Shown piece by piece: positions 27,285 through 55,604 of a DNA stretch of 64,000 nt. The notes beneath the pieces are model-generated. The model worked only from the letters and a program-made list of their open reading frames with translations, searched no databases and was not told the DNA's origin. The translations under genes and the position numbers were made by a program. The DNA comes from Thamnaconus septentrionalis (Eukaryota; Chordata; Actinopteri; Tetraodontiformes; Monacanthidae): the NCBI GenBank assembly GCA_009823395.1, contig CM020507.1, forward strand, positions 10,032,501 to 10,096,500, written 5' to 3'. Every line of letters starts with the position of its first letter. Positions within the stretch are counted from its first letter, which is position 1.

Positions 27285-28420
27285 AGAAAATTACGCGTTC
27301 CCTGATGACGAATGCTGCAAGATTAATGTTTAATTGCATAGAATTGTGCACATGAAAATATACTTAAAAATCCTATCTTCTCGCAGGCCCGTCTTGCAGC
27401 GATTTATCTTATATATCAAGCACCATAGTTTGCCAGGGACTGAACATTTCTTAAATTTATCAGATGTGTTTCACATACGCATCTGGTAAAGAGCAGGCAG
27501 AACATGTTTGAACAAGGGAAGCCTCTTAAAAGAAACTCTGGCATTTATGTCAATGCATAACCCCTGCTGTCTATGCTCTTAAAGCAGACTAATAAGGTTT
27601 CCGCTACTGCTAAGACCAACTGAAACCTGCGAGTTGGACATAGTAGATTGCCGGTGATTATGCTGCCTCACCATCTCCAAAAACAAAGAACCTGCTTAAC
27701 CATCAGCAGTTTCACATCCTATAATGTTTATTGCTAAAAAAAAATTAATTCCACATGTGGCGAAGCAGATATATTGATTTGCCAACGGCATCACACAGAC
27801 ACGGGAGTATTAACCTAAAAAAAACACAACAACAACACTGTGGTGCAACTTGTGTGTAAGCTCACGGGATCAACTCAACTCTGATAAGACTGATAAGGTT
27901 TGAGGAATTATTACACCCTCTGTGTGCCAACAACGGCTCAGATGACGGCAGCGCATCCATGACAAACAACTGAGGAGGTGTGAACGCACCTCATTCATAA
28001 CAAAAAAGACCCAAGAATAACGGCGCTCAACCATTCATGATGAGGTGTCATTAAACAACGTCTCATTACGGTGCTGCCCTTATTGAGGCCAATTAGAAAA
28101 TAAGAGGCTTTTGAACCGTAATTGCGACCTGTCTGGCGTCGCTAGATAAAATCAAAACATGTTGATTAAACCTTGGAACAGTGCAGGAAGCTGTTTGTCA
28201 CACTGCAATAGAGGCAATTTCACCGAGACAAAGAGCGCAGTGTGCAGAAACCTTTGAAAAGACAGAGTCATGCAACACATTATGGCAGATGACGAGCTTA
28301 CAATGTCAGACTTTGTCGTTTAAGCACCTGTTGTTTATGTAATGAGGAAGTCATATTTCTTTTACTGCAGACATTACAGCCTTCCTATAGTCATGTCTGA
28401 CAAGCTGCAGAGCATTTAAG
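27285..28420. promoter_or_regulatory. Candidate conserved non-coding element block
   Basis: About 1.1 kb nearly free of simple repeats, with many homeobox-like and POU-like words such as GATTAATGTTTAATTGCAT, AAATTAATTCCACATG, TATGCATAA-like and TCATTAAACAACGTCTCATT. It has no ORF over 60 codons. I infer an enhancer cluster; the target could be zswim6, tmem252 or pgm5. Confidence 0.35.
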
Positions 28421-29480
28421 GACAAACATGCCTTTTTTGTGTGTTAAAATGTTCGTTTTTTTTTTGCTATTCATTCTTTTGCAAAGTAATGTAAAATACA
28501 AGTTGGGTGTTTATTTCCACAGACTGGTGTATTAAAATTTCTGCTTATCATTCTCAATGACGTCCATATACGATCAAGTTCCCATGTCTGTAAAACAGTT
28601 TTATGGCAGCACGACCTCATAACTTTTGCACAGTGGTGCCTTGTAGATCAATGTTGGGTAACAGACCCACTGGGAAAAAAAAGGCATCAGTGGACGGAGA
28701 TGACAAAGGTTTTGCAACTCGCGGTGCATGTTTTCTTGGGATTGACAAAAGAAAAAAAAATTAAAAGACTCAAAAAAAAATATTTTTCAGTTCACAGTAT
28801 TCTGTACAGTATTGAGTCTTCTCCTCATGATTATTATTTGTCTTTTTCTTTACTTTTCACTTCTGAGCAAGAAGGCAGAAGCGGATGCAGTGTGTCTGCG
28901 TAGGTTCTCAGTCACCCGGCTTTCTTGGTTGCATGACGATGTTTCACCTTTCATACAAAAAGGTTCAGTGTCTTCAAGCAACCAAGACAGAGGTCCAGTT
29001 GCTCGCAGCTCAGCACTAAAGCTAGGCTTAAAATGTGATGTGTGTTGAAGATTTGAATAAAAAATATTTAAAAAATCTTGACTGAACCTTAAAAAAAACC
29101 AAACAATTAAACTAAATGCTGCCTGCATTTCTGTTGTTCTCATCACTTGTCATCATATATTTTGTCTGAATACTTAAAAAAAAAAAAAAAACTCTCCTGA
29201 CCCCATGTTATTATTGAGTTAATATTCAACCAAGAGGGCTGGACAGCCCAGCCACCCCTTATTTTCACAGATACACACACACGGTCGAGAGCTCACGCAT
29301 ATGTTGCAGTTCAAGGTGTGCAACGGAATTCACCACCATTTGAGAGTCTGAAAACCTAAAAGAACCTAAAAGCAACCAAAGCACTCTTGGTTCCATCGTT
29401 CATCAGGACTTCAGAAGGTCTGACCAGAAGAAGGCCCAGTTTCTCGGCTCAGTAAAAGGAAAAAAAATCAACGAGAGGTC
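28421..29480. other. Intergenic / tmem252 upstream region
   Basis: No other gene is visible. A/T-rich sequence to about 29210 is followed by non-repetitive sequence leading into the tmem252 start, which probably holds its 5'UTR and promoter. No TATA box could be assigned with confidence. Confidence 0.4.
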
Positions 29481-29740
29481 ATGAACGTTAAGAAGCATCT
29501 GCGGTCTCGGGGATACATCATGCTGTTCGCTGGGGGAGGTGCGCTGGCCTGCGCCGGGATCTACCTGTGGTCCCAGAATGCTTCCTTCACCTGGAGGACG
29601 ATCACGGCCTACGTCATGATCGTGCTGGGGCTCCTGGCAGCCATGATCGGGGTCTTCTGGAGCATCTGTCGCAGCATGAAGAGCAAGCTATACCAGAGCA
29701 GTAGACAGCAGCGGCACATCCACGTGCACACTATTCACAG
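29481..29740 (+). CDS. tmem252: tmem252 exon 1
   Basis: Encodes MNVKKHLRSR through HVHTIH plus two bases of an arginine codon. The donor is gtaaca at 29741. Both membrane segments are here. Confidence 0.85.
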
Positions 29741-30446
29741 GTAACAGCACACCTAAACACACTTTTGTCTTCACAGAAAAACTTGACGTATATAATGAGG
29801 AAAGCTTCAATATATTATATAATGGACAAAGCTAAAAGCATTGGCTTATTTAAAAAACAAACAAGCAACATCTTTGTACTTGTATACATGTGTGTCTATA
29901 TGTATTTATGTATGTATGTATTTATGTGTGCATATGTATATATGCTATTTCAAAGAAATGTCAAAAGTTGGGTCGGACAAATTTTTTTTGCCATGCAGAC
30001 CAAATGCAGAAAAAGATCATTTTCTATCAGTAAAAAATAATCTAATTTTAAAATACTTTGATCTGAAGGAATTAAGGTGAAAACTAAAGAGTGTTTTCTA
30101 CAACATATATACAACAAATATCTGGACAAGTCAACTGGTTTATTTACTGCATTTTAGCTTTGCACGCTCTACTGAAACCTTCAACTGATTCCTCCTCCTC
30201 TGCAGGCCGAGTTCCTTTCCTCCCTCCTACGAAGAGTCCCAGGCCAGCCGAGAGGACCATCCTGATGCGTCCCCCGAGGTGGTGGTGGTGGACGGGCTAG
30301 ACTTGGCGGTGACCCTGGCCCCACCTCTCTACAGCCGGGACAGCTCGCAGGTTCCGGACTGCACGTGGAGCTGGGAGTCGCCTCCTCCGTACAGTCAGGT
30401 GGAGTCAGGTGGTCGCCCAGCGGAGGGGGAGGTTGAAGAAGGATGA
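29481..30446 (+). CDS. tmem252: Transmembrane protein 252 homologue
   Basis: Two exons, 29481-29740 and 30206-30446, join at AG|G to give 166 residues, close to the roughly 170 of mammalian TMEM252. Two hydrophobic segments at about 11-30 and 41-63 flank a short loop with an N-glycosylation sequon (N33-A-S). The second exon encodes a soluble tail starting RPSSFPPSYEES, which matches the family's PPAYEES region. Three PPxY motifs are visible (92-95, 126-129, 146-149), the type bound by WW domains of NEDD4-family ubiquitin ligases. The start is the first ATG after an upstream non-coding stretch, preceded by gaggtc. The function of the family is unknown. Position next to pgm5 and in tail-to-tail orientation agrees with the human arrangement. 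Confidence 0.85.
30206..30446 (+). CDS. tmem252: tmem252 exon 2
   Basis: The acceptor is cctctgcag. The exon encodes RPSSFPPSYEES through EGEVEEG and stops with TGA at 30444-30446. It carries all three PPxY motifs. Confidence 0.85.
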
Positions 30447-30708
30447 AGTGTAGGGGAAGGACGCGGCTGACTGAAGAGTGGTCGTCGTCTGACAGAACCG
30501 ACATGTGGAAACGTTACTGCCGACTTGACTTTGTACAAACTCTACCTCTGGACTCTGATGTGCGTGTCTCGATGTTTGCTATTGCTTGGAGTCGTGGATG
30601 TCCGTCATGGAAAGCAGCTTTTTGTTGCACTGTGGCTGAGAACTAAGTGTTACTGTAAAAGTGAATGATGCAAAAATAATGTATTTGTTTGTGTTTTGAA
30701 TAATGAAA

Positions 30709-30714
30709 AATAAA
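30709..30714 (+). terminator. tmem252: AATAAA polyadenylation signal, tmem252
   Basis: AATAAA lies 263 bp after the stop codon and is followed by a T-rich stretch. The resulting short 3'UTR fits the gene. Confidence 0.6.
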
Positions 30715-30729
30715 AAACGTTCTCTTAAG

Positions 30730-33151
30730 ATAATCCTTGATTATATCCCTGCTCTTTGCTTGACATTCTGAACATCTTCCTACCAACAGGTGGGACAAAT
30801 CAAGGTTCTCAATCAGGAACTGCACACTTGGGACACACATGAACCATGGCCCATTTTTAAAATGCCTCACTCTTGTACAAGTGGCTGTATATCTTCATGG
30901 ACTCCTCTTAAAACTAGACAATTAGACCGTCCTTAAACTCGCAGACCATTTGATAATGTCAATCCAAGTTCAACTGTCTCCTCTAAGCTAAAAGAGGCTC
31001 ACTTCAAAGAGACTGCAAAAACCCACCTGAAATACACTCAACCTGGGTGAGTGTGAGGTTGAAACAGCAACTTGATTTGCCCCATCTGTGGCCAGTTAAA
31101 ACAAAAAGTTCACATTCATGCCTGCAAAATAAGAATAAATCTAGTTGCAATGTTACGTGCACTGTGTATTGAAAATGTCTTCATAATTGTGTATATCCTA
31201 GTTTTACATTAGTAGTTGTTACATGTCTCATTTCAGTCTATTTGTATGCTTCATCCTCATAAGATCAAAGACTATAGATAGAGAGATACAGTTGATAGAT
31301 AGATAGATCCTTGAAACGTCTTCTAAAAATCTTCATAATTCAATAATTTCGGACCTGTGAGGTTGAATCACATGTTGCTGTTGCCCCCTTTTTTTTTATC
31401 TCTTGTCACGGTGACATCATATCCTGGCATAAAATATTATGAGCCCTCTGTCTCAGTTGAGAGTTCAGCACAATAAAGAAACTGCTGAAGCAACAGTTGT
31501 CCTCCAGCTTTTACAGCATGTTCATTTTCATGCAGAAGGTGGGCTTCTCGCATTAATGTGGCCACAGCCTCTGCCTGTCTGACATCCTTTTTTTTAAGAA
31601 AAAAAAAATGCCAGTGGCCAAGACGCTGAATCACCTTCGCTGTGTCCGAATAATTGGTGATGAACTGGCCCCGCTCCCTGCACAGCCTCAGAAACGAGCC
31701 CTGACATTACGAGGCAGGCGGATGGGGGCAATAACCTGTAATGTCTGACATGAATTGTCTGACCAAGTGAATGAACACGTCCTTCCGGATATCCACCGGC
31801 ATGTCATCATCTCGCCCTGCGTGGCTAATCAGCGCGTTTTACGAGTTCCTGTTCCTCTGTGTAAAAGATCACACGTCCCCGCGTCTCGTCTCAGCAGAAA
31901 AATGGTTGGCACAGCAAGATAAGCGGCGGTAGAGCGACAAGGCAATCTTAATCAAGGGGTGATTGTCACATTCAATCTCAAAAATGGAATAATAAACAAA
32001 TCCATGTCTTTTTTCTATTCACTTTTTTTGTCATTTAAAATGTCCAATTTTTAAAAAAAATAAAATAAAAAAAAGATTTTACTTGGATTTTTTTTTTAAA
32101 TAAAAAAATTCTGAAATTCCAATTCCATTTGAAGGCTACTCCAAACATTAAAAAAAAAAAAAAAAAAAACTTTCCTATTGTTATGATCAGAGACTGAGTG
32201 GATGGTAATTAGAGCTAACTGAAGGCACCTGTGCTGGGCTCAGCCAGCTGGAGGTCGTCAGCCTGACGAGCTAGTTCGCTTGTGTGACAGCAGAGGGACA
32301 GCGGCATCAGTTGGCGCTCCTGGGGTTTTGTGTTTGGTGTAGAGTGGCATTTGTGGTGTGTGCGTGTTTTTCTCCTTTGGTTTTGAAGGTTGCCACCTTT
32401 TACCAAACTCCATTACTCCACAAAGCTTCCCCCCCTTTTTACTGTCAGGTCCGTTTTTGTGTGCACTTTTGATTGATTTAGTGGGTGAATGCAGGGAGGG
32501 TGTTTTCTACCCTTCAAATTTCAATTTTGTGTTTCAAGTGGTCACTTCTGGTTTCCCCAACCAGCAACCTTGTTTGAGTTTTGGGTCTTGGGCAGTCAGG
32601 GAATTGTTACACTACTTTTCCTATCATGCCATTATACACTTTGACTATACTGTAGTGAGTAAACATGAATAATGAATAATAATAACATTTTTAGCTGGAT
32701 TGCAATCTTTTTTATTTTACACTGAGACAACATTTGCACAATTTCAGAATATCAGACGACACGTTAAAGCGACAGGAAAACGTGCTCAATGCACTGCTGC
32801 ACAAAAGCGGCACGGTGAACTTATCAGTTTAAAACTCAGGCCTCTAAGTTATGATGCATTGACAGAAGCAAGCCACAAACTTTAACAGTGAAGCTGCACA
32901 TTCATAATTTGTCAATGATTAAATTGCAGCTGCTGCGGTTTATTCACTGATTACTTGTCTCACTGCGATAGTGGTCACCTGGCATGAGTCATCATTTTGA
33001 CATAGATTTAGAGTCTTGCGTGGTGTTTTTTTGAACGGGCATACAAAAGAGTTTCAAACACTTGTTCTGTGTGTGGGCAGGTAGATGCATGTGTGGGTGT
33101 TTATGTGTGGTTCTGTTCCTTTTTTTCTCCCCTCCGCCGCCGGCTGGCTGC
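30730..33151. other. Intergenic region between tmem252 and pgm5 (converging 3' ends)
   Basis: It contains a (GATA)n patch near 31270-31310, poly-A at 32151-32169, and a non-repetitive block at 31640-31970 that could be regulatory. The right end should hold the pgm5 3'UTR; TTTATT at 32939-32944 (AATAAA on the - strand) is one possible polyadenylation signal. Confidence 0.45.
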
Positions 33152-51207
<18,056 letters not shown>

Positions 51208-52261
51208 CCTCCTCGTTGGGACCCAAAGTCGGGACAAAGTCGGTCAAACAAGGCTGCTGTTGTTCTGAAAAGTTAGACTAGTATCCGTTTGAGATTTCGT
51301 TTGAAAGACTGTCGGCCTGAAAAAGTTGCAGAGGATGAAGTCGAGGATGAAGTCAGGAACCGAGTTTGAGGAAAAGACAAAATGTGAAGTCAGTGCTGAG
51401 AGAGCTGCTCCATCCCTCAGCAGCTCCTCTACTGCTGCGGGACAACTCCCTCCCCTCCTAATAAGCCTCAACAACTGCTAAGCAGAAAAAAAAGAAAAAC
51501 AGGGAGGGTCAGAGTAAGGCCCACAATCAGCTGAGCCTCTGGACCAAAATAGACTGAATTGTGTCGGGACCGGTCTGCAACCAGACACTGCCCTCTGTCT
51601 GTCTGTCCGTCCCTCCGTCCGTCTTTCTCACTGTCTGTCTGTCTGTCCACCGTGCAGCAGTTACAGTAAGAGCAACTTGTTTAGCCACCAAAATCTCTCC
51701 TAGGTCTTTTTTAAATCCATAGTTTCAGCATGAACATATTTTGATTTTACCTATTTGTGTGTATATTATACAATATGTGTCATTTTAAGGTGGGTTGATC
51801 ATATTTAAAACTCTCAAATCGAGTGGATCTTTAACGAGGTTGATGCTCAGTCTCTCTTAAAGATAGTAAATACCCCCATCTAGTGGCAGACCAATGGAGC
51901 TGAAATTTCCTGAACGTCTTTCTGCAAATTTCGTTTTTTCTTTCAAAATTAGTTTTTGCTGATTGGGAGGAACTTAGATGATGAAACATTAATTCTGGTA
52001 ATTTTGTTTCTTCTTCTTTTTCTTGTTGTTCTTCTTCTTCTTCTTATAATAATAATAATGTTTATGATGATGAAGTCAGAACGTAAACACGTTTCTGAAA
52101 CTAAACAAATTGTTTACATTTTGATATTGCGATATTGTTTCTCTACTAGTATTTTGTCGTTGTAGTATGTTGTATCTGGTGCATCATAATTATTAATATG
52201 ATAAAACGCTAGAGGTCAACACTAAACACAGACAGCTTTTTATATTTACATCTTTAGTATA
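51208..52261 (-). promoter_or_regulatory. pgm5 5' flank and foxd5-pgm5 intergenic spacer
   Basis: About 1 kb separates the foxd polyadenylation signal from the pgm5 start. The proximal part (51208-51480) should contain the pgm5 5'UTR and promoter; no TATA box is evident. Small repeats include (TCTG)n at 51595-51650, an ACATCTAGTGG-like fragment near 51870 and (TTC)/(AAT) runs at 52010-52060. Confidence 0.4.
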
Positions 52262-52267
52262 TTTATT
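52262..52267 (-). terminator. foxd5: AATAAA polyadenylation signal, foxd gene
   Basis: TTTATT on the + strand, 203 bp beyond the stop codon, gives AATAAA on the coding strand. Confidence 0.5.
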
Positions 52268-52469
52268 TTTGACACGGTCATTCATAACAAAACACATTCG
52301 TCAGCAAAGGCAGGTATACTTCCACAAATATATTAACAAACATCTTATTTACACCTCGCTTCATTTAAGACATAACTGAATGTCGACGCACATAAATATC
52401 ATGCAATTCGGGAACATTTCTTTAAGAAATGAACTGGACCACCGCGTCTCCAGCCAGTGACTGGTGGCT

Positions 52470-53495
52470 TCAGCAGTAGGAGAGCCTGAGTTGCTCGTTC
52501 AGTGTTGCTGTGCTCAGCATGGTTCCAGTGTAGAAGGGGGCTCTGGGAGGCAGCAGGATGGACGGAGCCAAACAGGCCGACATCAGTTGCTGACCGTAGC
52601 CGAGCACACTGGGCTGCGTCTGCTGACTGACGGTGCTCGGTTTGCTCATGATGCTGTCGATGCTGAAGGAGCACTTGGTCTGCGTGACGGGCTTGGGCTC
52701 AGCGCGTAGCTGCACGCTCGAGTCTTTGGGCCTGCTGGGGTTTGCAGGGCTGTGCTGAGTTTGCGGTTGTGGGAGGTGATGGTGATATGGAGAAGGGGTC
52801 ACCATTATCCCATCCGCCAGGGGGATGTAGGAGATGGGAGCCGCCGGCAGCTGGCTCACCTGGCCCTGCACGCTGTAGGATGACTGTCCGTAGGGCCGGT
52901 AGCAGCCCAAGTTGGAGTAAAACACCAGTCCGTCTTTGCCGAGTCCCGGGTGGTTTCTTTTAAAGCGCTTCCTTCGCCGCAGGAAGCTGCCGTTGTCGAA
53001 CATGTCCTCGGAGGCGGGGTCGAGGGACCAGTAGTTACCTTTGCCCGGGTTCCCGGGCTCCCTCGGGATCTTGATGAAGCAGTCGTTGAGGGACAGGTTG
53101 TGCCTGATGGAGTTCTGCCACGCCGGGAACTTGTCTCTGTAGTAGGGGAACTTGTTGCTGATGAAGTCGCAGATGCCGCTCAGCGTCAGCTTCTTCATGG
53201 GGCTCTGCAGGATCGCCATGGTGATGAGGGCGATGTAGGAGTACGGTGGCTTCACCGAGCTGCTCGGAGCCTTCCTGGACGGCGGGACGTCCGAGCAGAA
53301 GCTGCTCTCGCTCTCGCCCGACGAGTCCGGCTCGGATGAGTCGAATTCAGCGCCGGATTCCGCCGAGGAGCCGTGGTCCGCGGGGCGGTACGGAGGCCCG
53401 AGCGCGGCTGCCTCGTCCCCGCCCACGATGTCGATCTCCTCGCCCACGGGCAGTGCGGCGTGCCGTGAAGTGGAAAGGTCACCGGAGAGAGTCAT
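52470..53495 (-). CDS. foxd5: Forkhead transcription factor, FoxD4/FoxD5 type
   Basis: A single uninterrupted exon of 341 residues, as usual for FoxD genes. An acidic serine-rich region (about 43-66) precedes the forkhead domain (about 80-180: [14 protein letters not shown], the recognition helix segment [27 protein letters not shown], and the basic [11 protein letters not shown]). An eh1-like FSIDSIM (277-283) near the C-terminus is the FoxD Groucho/TLE-binding repressor motif. The protein should bind DNA in the nucleus and repress early neural/mesodermal genes. Choice of foxd5 rests on position between pgm5 and zng1, matching human FOXD4 next to CBWD and PGM5, and is less certain than the FoxD class itself. 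The start ATG at 53493-53495 begins MTLSGDLS. There is no intron or frameshift. Confidence 0.88.
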   Translation of the reverse strand: MTLSGDLSTSRHAALPVGEEIDIVGGDEAAALGPPYRPADHGSSAESGAEFDSSEPDSSGESESSFCSDVPPSRKAPSSSVKPPYSYIALITMAILQSPMKKLTLSGICDFISNKFPYYRDKFPAWQNSIRHNLSLNDCFIKIPREPGNPGKGNYWSLDPASEDMFDNGSFLRRRKRFKRNHPGLGKDGLVFYSNLGCYRPYGQSSYSVQGQVSQLPAAPISYIPLADGIMVTPSPYHHHLPQPQTQHSPANPSRPKDSSVQLRAEPKPVTQTKCSFSIDSIMSKPSTVSQQTQPSVLGYGQQLMSACLAPSILLPPRAPFYTGTMLSTATLNEQLRLSYC

Positions 53496-53635
53496 TGTCG
53501 CGTGCAGGATGTTCAGTCAGATCAGACAGACATCAGTAGATCGCCGCGCGTAAAGGTGGGGGGCCTGACCCGTGCGTAAAGACGCGTCCGCTGTGCGCGT
53601 CCCGGCTCGTTTGTAAAAGCAGATGTTTGGAGCGG

Positions 53636-53642
53636 CTTTATA
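53636..53642 (-). promoter_or_regulatory. foxd5: Putative TATA box of the foxd gene
   Basis: The coding strand reads CATATAAAGCCG about 140 bp upstream of the ATG, in a GC-rich segment (53520-53760). Position and sequence fit a TATA box with a 5'UTR of about 110 bases. Confidence 0.45.
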
Positions 53643-55145
53643 TGCCGAGGGGCTGCTGGCCTGAAGGCCAGTCCCATCAGCCCTCTGGACCTATCAGAGT
53701 GGCCCCTCGCCGCAGGGGTCCAGAGGGTGTGAGCTCGCATGAGGGGGTAACACGGGGAGTTGTGATGTGCGAAAGATCCGTTTATGCAGAGACAAGCCTG
53801 ACTTTTGAAGAACGCGTCGTTCTAAACGCGAAAAACAAAATAGATGCTAAACTTAACAAACAAAAAATAAAAAATAAAACTCTAAGTATGGTTTGATAGG
53901 AGTTTAATTGCCAGAAGTCTCAGCACAGCGGAGCATGATCCTGCTCGATTGTCTTGTGACATATTTTATTTACAAGTTGAAAAAAAACAACTTTTTCCTG
54001 ATGCATTGAACCCACTACTGGGGTCTGACACAGCCTTTGCATTTTTTAAGAGAAGGGATCCAGTTAAATCAACCATAAAGTGGAGAAACATTAATTTGTT
54101 AAGTGTTTAAGACTGTCCGGTTGTCTGTTAGGTCACAGTAAACAACTTTTACATAGGTGAACTGAGATCAGCTGATCAGTCTGGTGTCAGTAGTGCGAGA
54201 GACTCCGCCCACCCCGTGATATAAAGAGACTATGCAGCCTCCCCGCTTTTTGTATCCCCAGCGGGTTCGTTTAGTTTGCCACCTCTGGATGCCCGCGGGT
54301 GGTGTGACCATGAAAATGGCCGTGGCGGGGGTCCCCACAGGCAGCACAGAAAAGATGTAATAGTCGCCTTAACGAGGCCATCAGCATCAGAATCGAGTAG
54401 GAAACGACTCAGCTGCGCGGTGCGCCCTGGGCTGCGGGGCTCAGCGCGGCTTTACGACGTGTTATGAATGGAGCGGCAGCATCCTCAAAGCAAAACGCTC
54501 CCACGGCGGATATGTGACAAATCGTGCTGATATCTCAGTTGCAAATGACCCGAGATGGGAAAACTACGCCTTCCCGGTCACCTGGCAAGTCCCGCTGAGT
54601 GTGTGAGTGTACTGGGAAACGCTTGAGCAGACACCCACGACAGAAAGTTGGTGGAGGAGGGGTCATACTCACCACTTGGAGGCAGATAAAATGATTATTT
54701 GTGTGAATTTGCTATGTGTAATTTCCCAAAATATAGTTGTTGTAGTCAGTTTTTGTGACCCTCGAAACCCACAAGTGAATGCATCATTAAACGTGGAGGT
54801 GGATAAATAAAATATTGGATTTGTCCAAAATGGCACTAACTCAACTTAAACACTAAAGTTAAATATTATTTCCCCCACAACATTATATAGCCCTAGTTAA
54901 CCTGAAGCCCACTGGATTGCAAAGTTGCAAACTCTGTAACAAGGTGTTAATGCTTTTGGAAGCCCTCTTCGCACTTTGTTGAGTGCCACAGTGACCTTAA
55001 CACTTCAACACAAATGCACTTTTGTCTTTAACAGTATGTTAATGGCCTTCGCTGGCTTGAACAACCCAAGTTCTGTTAAGCGTGAAGGGCGTCATTTCCT
55101 GACAGCGTCAATTTCAAGCACTCGAATGGACTCTCAGGAAACAAC
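53643..55145. other. Spacer between foxd5 and zng1
   Basis: A GC-rich foxd-proximal part (to 53760) and a second GC-rich patch at 54218-54480 containing GTGATATAAAGAGAC may be regulatory. The rest is A/T-rich. No exon is recognised; a 63-codon ORF at 54276-54467 looks like chance. Confidence 0.4.
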
Positions 55146-55151
55146 TTTATT
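55146..55151 (-). terminator. zng1: AATAAA polyadenylation signal, zng1
   Basis: TTTATT on the + strand, about 380 bp beyond the zng1 stop codon. Confidence 0.5.
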
Positions 55152-55530
55152 GAAAATGATTTTAACAAGCAGGGCATTAAAATCCAGTCACTTGCAATGC
55201 CTTATTTTGGAAGCAGCACACTAAGGCGACAGTATTTGCACGATACAATCAACCTATAAATCTTTCTCTTCGTAAAAATACACACAGCAGTGGTTACAGC
55301 TCCGTCCTCAGCCGCGGCCTTGTGCCGTCGTCCTCTCACACGTCACGATCAGGATGAGTTCTCATTTTGCATGTGTGGCTCTGCAGCCATCTTTGAAATG
55401 TTGCTGCTGCTATAGCTGCTGTTCCAAACCGTATTCTCAGCCAGCCTCTGAAAAACCTCCTGATTTCGGTCAGGAAATGTTCTGAGGTCATGAGGACAGA
55501 GACGCAGCTAATGCCAAGAAGAACAAGAGG

Positions 55531-55604
55531 CTAGTTTTTCTCCGCTCTTTGCACCACTGACGACAAAAACTGCTCCTGTAATATCCCCTTGTCCAGGTTT
55601 TTAC
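55531..55604 (-). CDS. zng1: zng1 terminal exon
   Basis: [20 protein letters not shown] through AEKN, stop TAG at 55531-55533. Acceptor CTTTTTGCAG. Confidence 0.92.

Noticed and set aside
52950..53339. 129-codon ORF on the + strand
   Set aside because: Antisense shadow of the forkhead domain.
54218..54467. Possible small + strand gene behind a TATAAA at about 54220
   Set aside because: The 63-codon ORF has no family match; only a GC-rich promoter-like context supports it.
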